In this document: positions 27,260-36,290 of the stretch, piece by piece
Layout of the letters: every line of letters begins with the position of its first letter
How positions within the stretch are numbered: position 1 is the first letter of the stretch
NCBI RefSeq assembly: GCF_003576595.1
Contig: NZ_NQOU01000002.1
Coordinates: forward strand, 310,001-374,000
DNA length: 64,000 nt
Direction of reading: 5' to 3'
From: Neopusillimonas maritima
GTDB taxonomy: Bacteria > Pseudomonadota > Gammaproteobacteria > Burkholderiales > Burkholderiaceae_B
Notes under the pieces: model-generated
Told to the model about the DNA's origin: nothing
Databases searched by the model: none
Seen by the model: only the letters and a program-made list of their open reading frames with translations
Translations under genes and position numbers: made by a program

Positions 27260-28429
27260 CTACTTGCCCATTTGGCATTCGGCCACGTAAGGATCCTCAG
27301 CGCTCTCTGTTGCAACCCCTTCAAGGTTAAGCGCCAGCTTTCCGTCATCTCCTTTAACCACCTTTAGTGCATAAACGGTTTGAATAGGCATATGGTTACG
27401 ATTGAACTCAAAATTGCCGCGAACGCTGTCAAAGGATGTAGTGCCGATCAGATCTTGAGCTTTTTCACGGTCAAATTTACCCTCAGGAAGCTTCGCTATT
27501 GCTTGGTTAAGTAACATCACCGCATCGTACTGTTGAGCGGCATAAAACGACGGATCCCTACCATATTTCTTACTAAAGTCTTCGACAAATTTCTTATTCG
27601 CCGAATTATTCAACTTCGCGCTATAGTTGGATGTAACAGTGACACCCAGAGCATCTTCGCCAAAGGCGTCCAGAAACAACGTATCGACCAACCCTGCGTT
27701 AGAAAATAGCGGTATATCCAAACCAGACTGCGCATACTGCTTCACGAAAGCAATAGCAGCCCCGCCAGGATAAAACGCAAAAACCCCATCGGGCTTAGCG
27801 GCACGAATCTGCGCAAGCTCGGCTGAAAAGTCCAGTTGAGATTGCGGGGTAAACACTTTGGCCAACCTCTCACCCTCAAAAGTGCGCTCTGCACCCCCTA
27901 CGTGATCCCAGCCCGCCTGATAGTCCATGCCGATGAAGTAAGCACGCTTAATACCCTGCTCATTCATGTACTTGCCCATCCCCTCACTCCATTGATCGTT
28001 CTGAAAGGCCACACTAAAATAAGCGGGACTACAATTTTTTCCAGCCAGCGGAGAGGGTCCACCATTGGACCCAACCAGAGTTAAGCCAGCAGCAGCGATC
28101 GGTTTTACTAACGCCACAACTTCATTTGAGGCTGTAGCGCCAGTAACAATATCAACGTCATCTCGGTCGATTAGCTTGGACACCTCTTGCACAGCAACGC
28201 CAGGGTTACCCCGAGAGTCTGCCGTGTAAAGCTCAACCGTTCGATTACCTAAGCGATTATTAAGGTGTTCAAGCGCCAGGTCTAAACCACGTTGCTGCTC
28301 AGCTCCGAGCACCCCCAACGGACCGCTTAGTGCAGCAATAAAACCTAACCTAACCTTATCCTCGGCATGGACCTGAAACGCAAAAGTCGTCAGCGCAACT
28401 GCAATTAGTGCTTTTAAATTTTTTTTCAT
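27260..28429 (-). CDS. periplasmic substrate-binding protein of the importer
   Basis: A 389-residue Peripla_BP_6-type protein. The ATG at 28429 has AGGAGA upstream and opens a signal peptide (KKNLKALIAVALTTFAF, cleavage after VHA). The mature part begins EDKVRLGFIAALSGPLGVLG, the standard opening of Liv-type receptors. Two Cys residues (GKNCSPAYF and near the C-terminus, AECQM) could form the usual disulfide. Ligand unknown; the operon predicts an aromatic acid or a precursor. Confidence 0.85.
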   Translation of the reverse strand: MKKNLKALIAVALTTFAFQVHAEDKVRLGFIAALSGPLGVLGAEQQRGLDLALEHLNNRLGNRTVELYTADSRGNPGVAVQEVSKLIDRDDVDIVTGATASNEVVALVKPIAAAGLTLVGSNGGPSPLAGKNCSPAYFSVAFQNDQWSEGMGKYMNEQGIKRAYFIGMDYQAGWDHVGGAERTFEGERLAKVFTPQSQLDFSAELAQIRAAKPDGVFAFYPGGAAIAFVKQYAQSGLDIPLFSNAGLVDTLFLDAFGEDALGVTVTSNYSAKLNNSANKKFVEDFSKKYGRDPSFYAAQQYDAVMLLNQAIAKLPEGKFDREKAQDLIGTTSFDSVRGNFEFNRNHMPIQTVYALKVVKGDDGKLALNLEGVATESAEDPYVAECQMGK

Positions 28430-28460
28430 CTGTATCTCCTGAATGTAGAATTTCAACGCG

Positions 28461-30128
28461 TTAAGCGTCGCTGTTTTCGCGCTCCAACTTTTGCGCAATA
28501 TCCTGCCGCATCAATGCTTTATCCACTTTCCCAACCCGCGTTACCGGGAAAGCATCAACAATTTCTATGCGCTCTGGGCACTTGAACTTGGCCAACCCTT
28601 GAGCAGCAAGAAAATCGGCAAGCGCTTTAAGATTCGGTGCCTCAAAACCTTTTCTTAAAATTAAATAAATACAACCTTTTTCGCCATAGAAAGGATCAGG
28701 CATTGCAACAAGCTTTGCATCAGCGATAGCCGGGTGCCGGCAGACATACTCTTCGACTTCTTCACACCCAATTTTTTCGCCACCACGATTTATGTTGTCA
28801 CGCAAGCGCCCCTGAAAAGCAAAATAAGAACGTCCATCAATAACATGCTCAATCACCATGTCACCTGAGCGAAAAAAACCGTCGGAAGTTAAGGCTTTTT
28901 TCGTTGCTACCTCATCGCCGTAATAGGCCAGAAGACTATACGGGCCGCGGAAACAAAGTTCGCCAACATTCCCCAGTGTAATGACGTCCTCGCTATCTGG
29001 ATCCAGCACACGAATCTCGTTACACGGCGTGCCCGTTGCACCTTGCGTATGATGGCGAACAAAATCAGGATCATCGGCCGGCGAGCCCAGTACCAACCCT
29101 TCTGTAATGCCATATAGGTTCGAACAAGGCACACCCAAGTGAGCTTCGAGCTTATCGGCTCGACTCATTGTCGAAAACAATTTCAACGATGAAAGATCAT
29201 GTTTATTAATGCCGGTGTACGCAATAAGTTGTGGCGCAATGGGGCCAATCGATAGCCCATGTGTCACTTTATGTATTTCGATTAACTCCAGCATCCGCTG
29301 AATGTCGACCTTGGGCATCAACACCGCCGTAAGACCAAAAATAATGGGCGGCAATAATGCATATGACTGACCAGCATTGTGGATCAACGGGAGCGACCAA
29401 ATAATGCATGATGAACAGTCTATTTGATATCGCGTTGACCACCCAACAGCATGCCCTATGTACTCTGCATGAAATCGAGGGATGATTTTTGGTAAACCGG
29501 TAGAGCCTCCTGACAATTGAAAGCTCAATACATCGCGCGGACTGATAGAAACCGATGTTAAGCGTTCCCGCGCGGCGGCTAAGGACAAACGACTGCTTAA
29601 TGCGTCAAGGGCATGAGTACCATCTGGCGCCTTGCCCCTAACGACGATGATGTGTTCAATATTCGAATTCTTCTGCTGTACTTCTTGCGCGAATTTGATT
29701 AAGTCGAATCCACTAAAATCCGCTTGTACGAAATGTGCTTTCGCTTTGCTAGTTTTCCCTAAAGCATCTATTTCAACTTCTCTGTATTGCGGGATAGTAC
29801 ACACGGGAACAATGCCCGCTTTGTAGCAACTAAAAGCCACAAGAACCGTTTCAATAGTCGTGCCCAGTTGAAAAAGCACGCGATCACCGGACATTAACCC
29901 GATATCAAGCAACCCTCCCGCAATGAGGTCTGTCTGTTCATCCAGCTCTCTAAATGTAAGCGTTCGTTCGTCACTGACAAACGCGGACCGATCTGGAAAC
30001 TTGGCTGCGGTTGAGCGCAAAGTTTCGCCAACCGTACTATTAACCCAAGCGCCTGTGCTCAGGTAAAAATCAGCTTTATCTTCAGTCTGGTAAACAACCC
30101 CTTCAATGGGGTTTTCTATTCTAGACAC
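28461..30128 (-). CDS. EntE/DhbE-like aryl acid adenylate-forming ligase
   Basis: A 555-residue enzyme that activates an aromatic carboxylate via the acyl-adenylate, here presumably to the CoA ester. The phosphate loop LSGGSTGLPKIIPR, the aryl-pocket segment SLPLIHNAGQSYAL and YGITEG are characteristic of 2,3-dihydroxybenzoate/salicylate-AMP ligases rather than ordinary acyl-CoA synthetases; the C-terminal catalytic Lys is in GKVDKALMRQ. I chose GTG at 30128, which has AGGAGG 8 bases upstream; an in-frame ATG at 30152 lacks this. No siderophore or carrier-protein gene is near, so a catabolic role fits better. Confidence 0.82.
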   Translation of the reverse strand: MSRIENPIEGVVYQTEDKADFYLSTGAWVNSTVGETLRSTAAKFPDRSAFVSDERTLTFRELDEQTDLIAGGLLDIGLMSGDRVLFQLGTTIETVLVAFSCYKAGIVPVCTIPQYREVEIDALGKTSKAKAHFVQADFSGFDLIKFAQEVQQKNSNIEHIIVVRGKAPDGTHALDALSSRLSLAAARERLTSVSISPRDVLSFQLSGGSTGLPKIIPRFHAEYIGHAVGWSTRYQIDCSSCIIWSLPLIHNAGQSYALLPPIIFGLTAVLMPKVDIQRMLELIEIHKVTHGLSIGPIAPQLIAYTGINKHDLSSLKLFSTMSRADKLEAHLGVPCSNLYGITEGLVLGSPADDPDFVRHHTQGATGTPCNEIRVLDPDSEDVITLGNVGELCFRGPYSLLAYYGDEVATKKALTSDGFFRSGDMVIEHVIDGRSYFAFQGRLRDNINRGGEKIGCEEVEEYVCRHPAIADAKLVAMPDPFYGEKGCIYLILRKGFEAPNLKALADFLAAQGLAKFKCPERIEIVDAFPVTRVGKVDKALMRQDIAQKLERENSDA

Positions 30129-30152
30129 GCCTGTCTCCTCCTGTCTGTTCAC

Positions 30153-31019
30153 TCACGGTTCAATACGTACGGTATCTCTGTCAAAAACGGAAATAGTTCC
30201 AGCGACTCCGCCCGTAAATAAGCCGTACCAAATCGCTGGCTTTAAACCTAACGCCTTGCGTTTAAACTCAAGGGGAACCGACGCCTGAACAAGCCAGTAA
30301 TCGTTATTTAGGTCACTAACTCGACAATCGCTATTTTCAGCGGCAGCATCAACCAACGCTTGGAATTCTGGCACCTTCAATACAGGCAGACCAACACTGC
30401 CCGAGGGAAGGTCTGGCAATAGCTTGTTCGCTTTTCGACGCCATATCTCATCTATTGATGCAATACCGGCAACTCCTCCTTCGCGTTCACTCTCCAGAGA
30501 AATCGCGGCCTCAACGGTGCGCTCGGCATCATGATAATCACTCGGGTTTAATGCTCTCAATTTACGTGTAATCTCTAAGAAGTACCCGTTAGGATCACGA
30601 AAATAAATAGACTCAATCACCTCATGACGCGTTTCGACTGACACATCTACACCCTTATCCTGCAACCGCTCTTTCCAAGAATGTAGCTCTTCCTCGCTAT
30701 CAACCTGCCAAGCTGTGTGATTCGCGTCCGTTACAAAATCCTCTGGCCACGGTTTAGTCGCTTCACGCCCTGTCATTTCATCTGGTGCTTTCGTTCCAAG
30801 ATAGTAGAAAAACGCAATCGTGCTTGCCCGTCCGCTATCGAAGAAAAAATGAAGAAAGTCGGGGTGCGTTGCCGGCCCCCACCCTCGCGCCGATATAGCG
30901 TGAACGAGATCTAAACCCAATATGTCGCGATAAAACTCAATAGTTTCTTTGAGCTTCCATGTGGGGCGCGCGGTATGGTCTACGCCCTTTAATACAAGAC
31001 GGCCTGATGAAGCAGTCAT
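30153..31019 (-). CDS. VOC superfamily protein (glyoxalase/extradiol dioxygenase fold)
   Basis: A 288-residue protein. The ATG at 31019 sits behind a very strong AAGGAGGTG; a frame open to 31106 overlaps the upstream gene. One VOC domain occupies about residues 8-155, with possible metal ligands His in VDHTARP, His in ANHTAWQV and Glu in DPNGYFLEI. The remaining ~130 residues are an unassigned C-terminal part (VGLPVLKVPEFQALV...). It may be a ring-cleaving dioxygenase, an isomerase or a binding protein; the operon favours a step after hydroxylation. Confidence 0.65.
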   Translation of the reverse strand: MTASSGRLVLKGVDHTARPTWKLKETIEFYRDILGLDLVHAISARGWGPATHPDFLHFFFDSGRASTIAFFYYLGTKAPDEMTGREATKPWPEDFVTDANHTAWQVDSEEELHSWKERLQDKGVDVSVETRHEVIESIYFRDPNGYFLEITRKLRALNPSDYHDAERTVEAAISLESEREGGVAGIASIDEIWRRKANKLLPDLPSGSVGLPVLKVPEFQALVDAAAENSDCRVSDLNNDYWLVQASVPLEFKRKALGLKPAIWYGLFTGGVAGTISVFDRDTVRIEP

Positions 31020-31072
31020 ATTCCACCTCCTTGAAAGGTTTAACCTGTGAATAGGCACAAAAAGACGACGCT

Positions 31073-32356
31073 TCACGCAGAGCTTGGGAATCGTTCTCTT
31101 AGCCATTTTTGAATTAAGCGTCCTGCAAGGTATCGGCCAGCCTCCTCATCGGCTGCAAGCGCTCGGCCATGATGGTCGCCTTTTACGCGTTCGTGATGCT
31201 TGTCTTCTGCCGCAATGTCATTAAAAATTGTCCGTATTGTGGACGGCATGCATGCTTGGTCTCCGGTGTACTCGATAAGCAGCGTTGGCTGTTTTAAGGC
31301 AGATGCAGTCTTTTTGAATAATGCATTGGACGACAGCCCTGACCATGTGGACAACCAGCTCTCAGGAGAACACATCCGCGCAAACCCAACTGAACCGTAA
31401 TTAGATGCGAACGGATTATTTCCCCAAACCGACCCAAGCTCCCGATCCGACGGGTCGAGCGAGCGATCAAAACAATCAAGGTCAGCGTCGGTTCGCCAAA
31501 CAGTCATGATAGGAGTGTGTGTTGCCATCCTCTTCTCGTACTCATTGGCGTTCCCGGCTTTCAATTTGGCTCTAGCTTCCATACGCTGCGCAATTAATTT
31601 ATGAGCAACCGCGTCAAGCCGTTCGACACGCTCATGCTGCGCCAGTCGATATCGTTCCACGAACTCAGCTGAATACTTTGCGCCATCTTTACGCGAGATG
31701 TAACCATTTTTAGTTGAGAAAGGATCTAGTTCTGGATCAGTAGAAAGCGCATCGTTCTCATTAAGGACGGAAGGGTCGATGCACTTAAGCAACAAGGCCC
31801 CCTGACCTGGATGAGGCGCCACCAATATCGAACCATCGACTTGCGGCATCTCAAGCTCAGCCAAACCAGTCGGCCGGCCACCCGGCGTTTTCGCAATTCT
31901 CTCGGAAGGCGGCAATGCCGCCTGCTCGACATACAAACTATACAAACCGGTTCCACCCGAATTGCCTAACACGATGACATTCCGAAAACCTACAGCCCGC
32001 AAATACGACATTGAAGCCGCGACATCGTATAACGCAATTTCATGCTCCAACCTTAAGTCGTTGCCGACGGAGCGCGGCCACTGAGACCATGCCGCATAAC
32101 CCGCCTCGACAATATCGGGAATTAAATAATGACACGCCATAAACTCTCGTGGGTGCATAATGCAAATGACGGTTTCCGAACCAGCTTCAGGGCAATACAA
32201 CGCACCGCCTGTCGCGGCGTTATCTTTGGTTCGCAGCACGACATTGCGCGTGGTTGCGCCCATAGGAAGATCGCGTGGCGTCCAATCGGTGTTGAGAAAG
32301 CCCGCCGTTACTTGCTCGCCTTTAGACCCATTTCGACCCGCTATACCCACACTCAT
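31073..32356 (-). CDS. alpha/beta hydrolase
   Basis: A 427-residue hydrolase without a signal peptide. The nucleophile elbow is GNSGGTG (about residue 133), and a late His lies in KGDHHGRA (about 396); the acid is probably Asp in YTGDQACMP. AAAGGAG precedes the ATG. First gene of the catabolic operon, facing the TetR gene. It may release an aromatic acid from an ester or amide, or hydrolyse a ring-cleavage product or CoA ester; sequence does not decide. Confidence 0.7.
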   Translation of the reverse strand: MSVGIAGRNGSKGEQVTAGFLNTDWTPRDLPMGATTRNVVLRTKDNAATGGALYCPEAGSETVICIMHPREFMACHYLIPDIVEAGYAAWSQWPRSVGNDLRLEHEIALYDVAASMSYLRAVGFRNVIVLGNSGGTGLYSLYVEQAALPPSERIAKTPGGRPTGLAELEMPQVDGSILVAPHPGQGALLLKCIDPSVLNENDALSTDPELDPFSTKNGYISRKDGAKYSAEFVERYRLAQHERVERLDAVAHKLIAQRMEARAKLKAGNANEYEKRMATHTPIMTVWRTDADLDCFDRSLDPSDRELGSVWGNNPFASNYGSVGFARMCSPESWLSTWSGLSSNALFKKTASALKQPTLLIEYTGDQACMPSTIRTIFNDIAAEDKHHERVKGDHHGRALAADEEAGRYLAGRLIQKWLRERFPSSA

Positions 32357-32503
32357 GCCTTGATCTCCTTTAATAGATTACTTCTAATATATATTTTGAC
32401 ACTTATGTTAAAAAATTGTCTATATAGTATAAACACCTAGGCAGGAAAACGGGGCTAACTCATATAATTGGCTACTAGCTAAAACTAAAGACGCACGTCG
32501 GGC
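32357..32503. promoter_or_regulatory. divergent promoter region of the catabolic operon and TetR gene
   Basis: A 147-base AT-rich gap between divergent genes. On the + strand TTGACA at about 32397 and TATATAG/TATAGT about 19 bases later could drive the regulator; several overlapping AT-rich dyads here (TTGTCTATATAG region) are candidate operators. Confidence 0.45.
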
Positions 32504-33205
32504 ATGGTCAGAAACTCATCAGTAAGCACAAAATCTACTCGCCGAGAACTGCTGAAAGAATCAATTCTAGAAGTAGCATCAACGCTATTCATACAATTGG
32601 GGTTTCAAGGTACGAGCATGGGTGATATCGCTAAAGCCATGGGTGTAACGCGAACGGCCATTTACTACTATTTCCGAAACAAAGACGACATACTTCGTGA
32701 GTTAACATCCGAAATTACCGGTATGGCGGGGAGAATTGCCTCCGACACGCTTGAGCAAACACCTGAGCCAATTGAAGCGCTAGAAGGATTGGTTCGCAAG
32801 CATGCCAGGCTAGTCTTGAGCCTCCCGCTGCAGTTCAGAGTTGTCGAACGCAACGAAGAGCTTCTAGCGCCAATTTTGCGAAAGAAATCAAGAGACTCCC
32901 GACGACTGGTACTTGACCGCTTCGTTACGGTTATTGAGGCAGGCATTGCTGCCGGTCAGTTTCGAGACTCCGAGCCAAAGGTGACAGCCTTTGCCTTACT
33001 GGGCATGTGCAACTGGTGTGCTTGGTGGTTCAACCCAAAGGGTAAAATCCCGCTTGAACAAGTGGTGGATTCAATTGCCGACTTGGCTTTAAACGCTGTC
33101 GTGCGAGAGGAGAACAGACGACTACACACTGGCAGTATCGACGAAACGATGCGTCAACTGCGCGAGGATATAAACTTGTTGGAAATGCGGCTGCAGAAGA
33201 AATAA
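32504..33205 (+). CDS. TetR-family transcriptional regulator
   Basis: A 233-residue regulator. The N-terminal helix-turn-helix is clear: ILEVASTLFIQLGFQGTSMGDIAKAMGVTRTAIYYYFRNKDDILREL (about residues 20-66). The C-terminal ligand domain has the length and pattern of the KstR2/fatty- or aryl-CoA-responsive TetR proteins. Divergent from the hydrolase gene, so it probably represses the operon and responds to its substrate or CoA ester. The C-terminus has a short coiled coil (MRQLREDINLLEMRLQKK). Confidence 0.88.
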   Translation: MVRNSSVSTKSTRRELLKESILEVASTLFIQLGFQGTSMGDIAKAMGVTRTAIYYYFRNKDDILRELTSEITGMAGRIASDTLEQTPEPIEALEGLVRKHARLVLSLPLQFRVVERNEELLAPILRKKSRDSRRLVLDRFVTVIEAGIAAGQFRDSEPKVTAFALLGMCNWCAWWFNPKGKIPLEQVVDSIADLALNAVVREENRRLHTGSIDETMRQLREDINLLEMRLQKK

Positions 33206-33501
33206 ACGGTTAGGAAAGACAATGCTCGAAACCGTCAATACCTACAAAAAACGCATGCAGCACGACCAGAAAAAATAGGTGTGCGCAACTTAGGCCCGTA
33301 CATTTTCCTGTATCAGGACCTAAGCACTCACCCTTCTTGATTAAAGGCGTAACCAAAGACCTTGAAAAGAAGTGAAACTTACCTGAGGTCGCAGTCACGC
33401 TAAACGATAAGCAGCAAGCCACGCTGGTGGGTCAACTCCACGGGAGATCCTTGCTGCTACCCACCTACCTCGCTACGGTCATCAGTACCGTCAAGACTGA
33501 T

Positions 33502-33791
33502 GATGATTATCACGTTAGGAAGATAAAGCATGGTGCCAAGAAAGATCTGACTACCCTGCATTACAACAGCAAAATCAACGTCAAGGACATTCCGCTCTAA
33601 GCCTATGAATATGCGGTAAACGGCAAACTGGGACTCAACTGAGTGATTGAACGACAATGCATCAAAACGGACAAAACGAGCGATATCGTCAATGATGACA
33701 GCGATCGGACCATTGATACAATGAAACACCCTAAGCCCCCCTGGAGCTGTTCTGGCGAGTGATTACTGTCAGTCCGGAAACAATGCAGATC
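33502..33791 (+). pseudogene. C-terminal fossil of a helicase-type restriction enzyme
   Basis: The + strand reads DDYHVRKIKHGAKKD, LHYNSKINVKDIPL, stop, AYEYAVNGKLGLN, stop, VIERQCIKTDK, then DIVNDD; after a frameshift at a CCCCCC run it continues PLELFWRVITVSPETMQI. This is the end of large DEAD/DEAH restriction proteins (type ISP-like), in which AYEYVVNGKxALEWVxERQ and PLELxLRVITVSLETMxIV are conserved. Two stops plus one frameshift make it dead. Upstream sequence to 33206 is probably an even more decayed part. Confidence 0.7.
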
Positions 33792-34243
33792 GGACGAGCT
33801 TTAGCAAATCTCGTTCTACTGGCATCAGACGGTGCTACAACCACGGACACTCGGAGCCCTATGGCTTAGCCGCATCGAGGTGCAATGCAATTATGGCTGG
33901 GACGAGAAGGTTTCCAATCACTTTTATTACGTCCGCGACAAACAACCATAAATGTAAACGCGCCCTAACAGGGGTAAAGTTCAATGATTACTTCGCGCGT
34001 CCAGCCTTGCTTTGCTTCTGTTGGGTTATTTCACTCAGAATACTATAAACGTGCTTCCAACCCCCCTTGTTCAGTGAACGAGAGCCGACACAAATACTAC
34101 CGAAAACGAAAACATCGTCCGGACCTTCCAATCGTTCTCAAATTGCCTGCTATTTTACTATGGCTGCATCGCCTTAAGAACAAAAAAAAGACCGAAGATA
34201 ATTGAAAGATAGCCGGTTTTGGAAGAAGTTGAGCCCACCCAAA

Positions 34244-34300
34244 GATCGACAGACTTTATTCCCTTCCGACAGACTTTATTTTCAATCTTCACCAGCGACA
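34244..34300 (-). repeat. probable Tn7-like element end next to glmS
   Basis: Read on the minus strand from 34300: TGTCGCTGG, then 20 bases on, two copies of AATAAAGTCTGTCG separated by GAAGGG. The first base lies 13 bases past the glmS stop codon. A terminal TGT plus a tandem array of 14-base sites is the build of TnsB/TniA-type ends, and insertion just downstream of glmS is the classical Tn7 pathway. The distance is shorter than the ~25 bases of Tn7. The stretch 33800-34243 holds no supported gene. Confidence 0.55.
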
Positions 34301-34313
34301 AGCAAGCAACCAA

Positions 34314-36146
34314 TCACTCCACCGTCACACTCTTAGCCAAATTCCGCGGCTTATCCACATCCGTCCCCCGCGCACACGCCGCATGATACGCCAGCAACTG
34401 CAACGGAATCGTATGCAGAATCGGTGACAACTTCCCATAGTTCTCCGGCATCCGAATCACATGCATCCCAGGGCTGGCCGTAATCCGCGTATCCGCATCC
34501 GCAAACACATACAACTCACCGCCACGCGCACGCACCTCCTGCATATTCGACTTCAACTTCTCCAGCAACTCATCGCGCGGCGCAATCGTTACCACCGGCA
34601 TCTGGTCGGTCACCAGCGCCAGCGGCCCGTGCTTCAACTCCCCGGCCGGATACGCTTCCGCGTGAATATAGCTGATCTCTTTCAGCTTCAGCGCCCCCTC
34701 CATAGCAATGGGGTAATGCATACCACGGCCCAGGAACAGCGCATTCTCTTTACTGGCAAAACGGTCGGCCCACGCCATAATTTGCGGCTCTAGCGCCAGC
34801 ACGGCAGTAATAGCCACGGGCAAATGCCGCAACGCTTTCAGGTAATCGTGCTCCTGGGTTTCGTTAATGCGGCCCTTCACCTGCGCCAGAGCAAGCGTCA
34901 GCAGAAACAAGCCGGTAAGTTGCGTGGTAAACGCCTTGGTCGACGCCACGCCAATCTCAACCCCCGCACGCGTCAGGTACGACAACTTGCACTCGCGCAC
35001 CATGGCGCTGGTACCCACATTGCAAATCGTCAGCGTATGTTCCATACCCTGGCTTTGCGCGTGCTTCAACGCCGCCAGGGTATCGGCCGTTTCGCCCGAT
35101 TGTGAAATGGTCACCACCAACGTACGCGGGTCGGGCACACTGTCGCGATAGCGATATTCGCTGGCAATTTCCACGTTTACGGGAATCTTGGCCACCGATT
35201 CAATCCAGTAACGCGCGGTCATCCCGGCGTAGTAACTGGTGCCGCACGCCAGAATCAACACGCGGTCAATGGTTTTGAATACGTCGTAGGCGCCGTCACC
35301 GAACAATTCCGGCGTAATGCTTTGAATGTCTTGCAGGGTGTCGCCCACCGCGCGCGGCTGCTCGAAAATTTCCTTCTGCATGTAATGGCGGTAAGGGCCC
35401 AACTCAGCCGCGCCGGTATGAATTTGTACGGTGTGCACTTCGCGCTTCACCTCATTGCCCTGCGCATCCACAATCCATACACGCGACAACTGCAAATCCA
35501 CTACGTCGCCGTCTTCCAGGTAAATGATCTGGTCGGTGGTGCCGGCCAGCGCCAGCGCATCCGACGCCAGAAAGTTTTCATTCTGACCACACCCCACCAC
35601 CAGCGGCGAGCCTTGCCGTGCACCCACCACGCGGTGCGGCTCGTCTTGGCAGAACACAGCAATGGCGTAGGCGCCTTCCAAACGGCGTACCGCCGCTTGC
35701 ACGGCTTCGAACAAGTCGGCCGAATACAGATGATCGATTAAATGCGCAATCACCTCGGTGTCGGTCTGGCTTTCGAACACATAACCGGCCGCTTCCAGCT
35801 CTTCGCGCAGTTCGTCGTGGTTTTCAATAATGCCGTTATGCACCAGGGCAATGCGGGCTTTTCCACGACTTTGGCCGGAAAAATGCGGGTGGGCGTTGTG
35901 GGTGGCGGGTGCACCGTGCGTTGCCCAGCGCGTATGCGCAATTCCGGTAAAGCCGGCCAGCGCGGTGTCTTGCACCTCGCGCTCCAGTTCCGCCACACGA
36001 TGCGTGCTGCGGGCGCGCTGCAAGTCGCCGTCTGCATGAACGGCCACGCCGCAGGAATCGTATCCACGATACTCCAGGCGTTTCAAGCCTTCCAGCAATA
36101 CGGGTACTACATTACGCTGCGCCACAGCGCCAACAATTCCGCACAT
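34314..36146 (-). CDS. glmS: glutamine-fructose-6-phosphate aminotransferase (isomerizing)
   Basis: A 610-residue enzyme making glucosamine-6-phosphate for cell-wall and LPS synthesis. The ATG at 36146 gives [11 protein letters not shown], with the catalytic Cys exposed after Met removal; an upstream start at 36182 would bury it. Two SIS sugar-isomerase domains occupy the C-terminal part ([38 protein letters not shown]), and the end LAKSVTVE is the conserved terminus whose coding sequence is the TnsD recognition site in other bacteria. Island genes begin immediately downstream. Confidence 0.97.
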   Translation of the reverse strand: MCGIVGAVAQRNVVPVLLEGLKRLEYRGYDSCGVAVHADGDLQRARSTHRVAELEREVQDTALAGFTGIAHTRWATHGAPATHNAHPHFSGQSRGKARIALVHNGIIENHDELREELEAAGYVFESQTDTEVIAHLIDHLYSADLFEAVQAAVRRLEGAYAIAVFCQDEPHRVVGARQGSPLVVGCGQNENFLASDALALAGTTDQIIYLEDGDVVDLQLSRVWIVDAQGNEVKREVHTVQIHTGAAELGPYRHYMQKEIFEQPRAVGDTLQDIQSITPELFGDGAYDVFKTIDRVLILACGTSYYAGMTARYWIESVAKIPVNVEIASEYRYRDSVPDPRTLVVTISQSGETADTLAALKHAQSQGMEHTLTICNVGTSAMVRECKLSYLTRAGVEIGVASTKAFTTQLTGLFLLTLALAQVKGRINETQEHDYLKALRHLPVAITAVLALEPQIMAWADRFASKENALFLGRGMHYPIAMEGALKLKEISYIHAEAYPAGELKHGPLALVTDQMPVVTIAPRDELLEKLKSNMQEVRARGGELYVFADADTRITASPGMHVIRMPENYGKLSPILHTIPLQLLAYHAACARGTDVDKPRNLAKSVTVE

Positions 36147-36208
36147 CGTTCGTTCTCCTTGCACACAAGCCAAATAAGGCAATGGCTTATTGTGCGCAAA
36201 GCTGAACG

Positions 36209-36280
36209 AAATAAGATTTCTTATTTATCTTTAATATGAAATAATATTTCAATAATGTGTAACCATGAAATATTATTTCA
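36209..36280. promoter_or_regulatory. palindromic operators between glmS and the Lrp-type gene
   Basis: TGAAATA-N-TATTTCA occurs twice as a perfect palindrome (36237-36251 and 36266-36280), 29 bases centre to centre; a related AAATAAG-ATTT-CTTATTT lies at 36209. The second ends 10 bases before the regulator ATG. Paired AT-rich palindromes at helical spacing fit an Lrp/AsnC octamer, suggesting autoregulation and possibly control of glmS. Confidence 0.65.
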
Positions 36281-36290
36281 CAAATAGACG

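Noticed and set aside
33840-33955. Short + strand reading ending in HFYYVRDKQP as a second gene fossil
   Set aside because: Only ~40 residues and no family recognised; not enough to call.
33984-34205. 73-codon + strand ORF before glmS
   Set aside because: Basic low-complexity end and no family; it lies in decayed island sequence.
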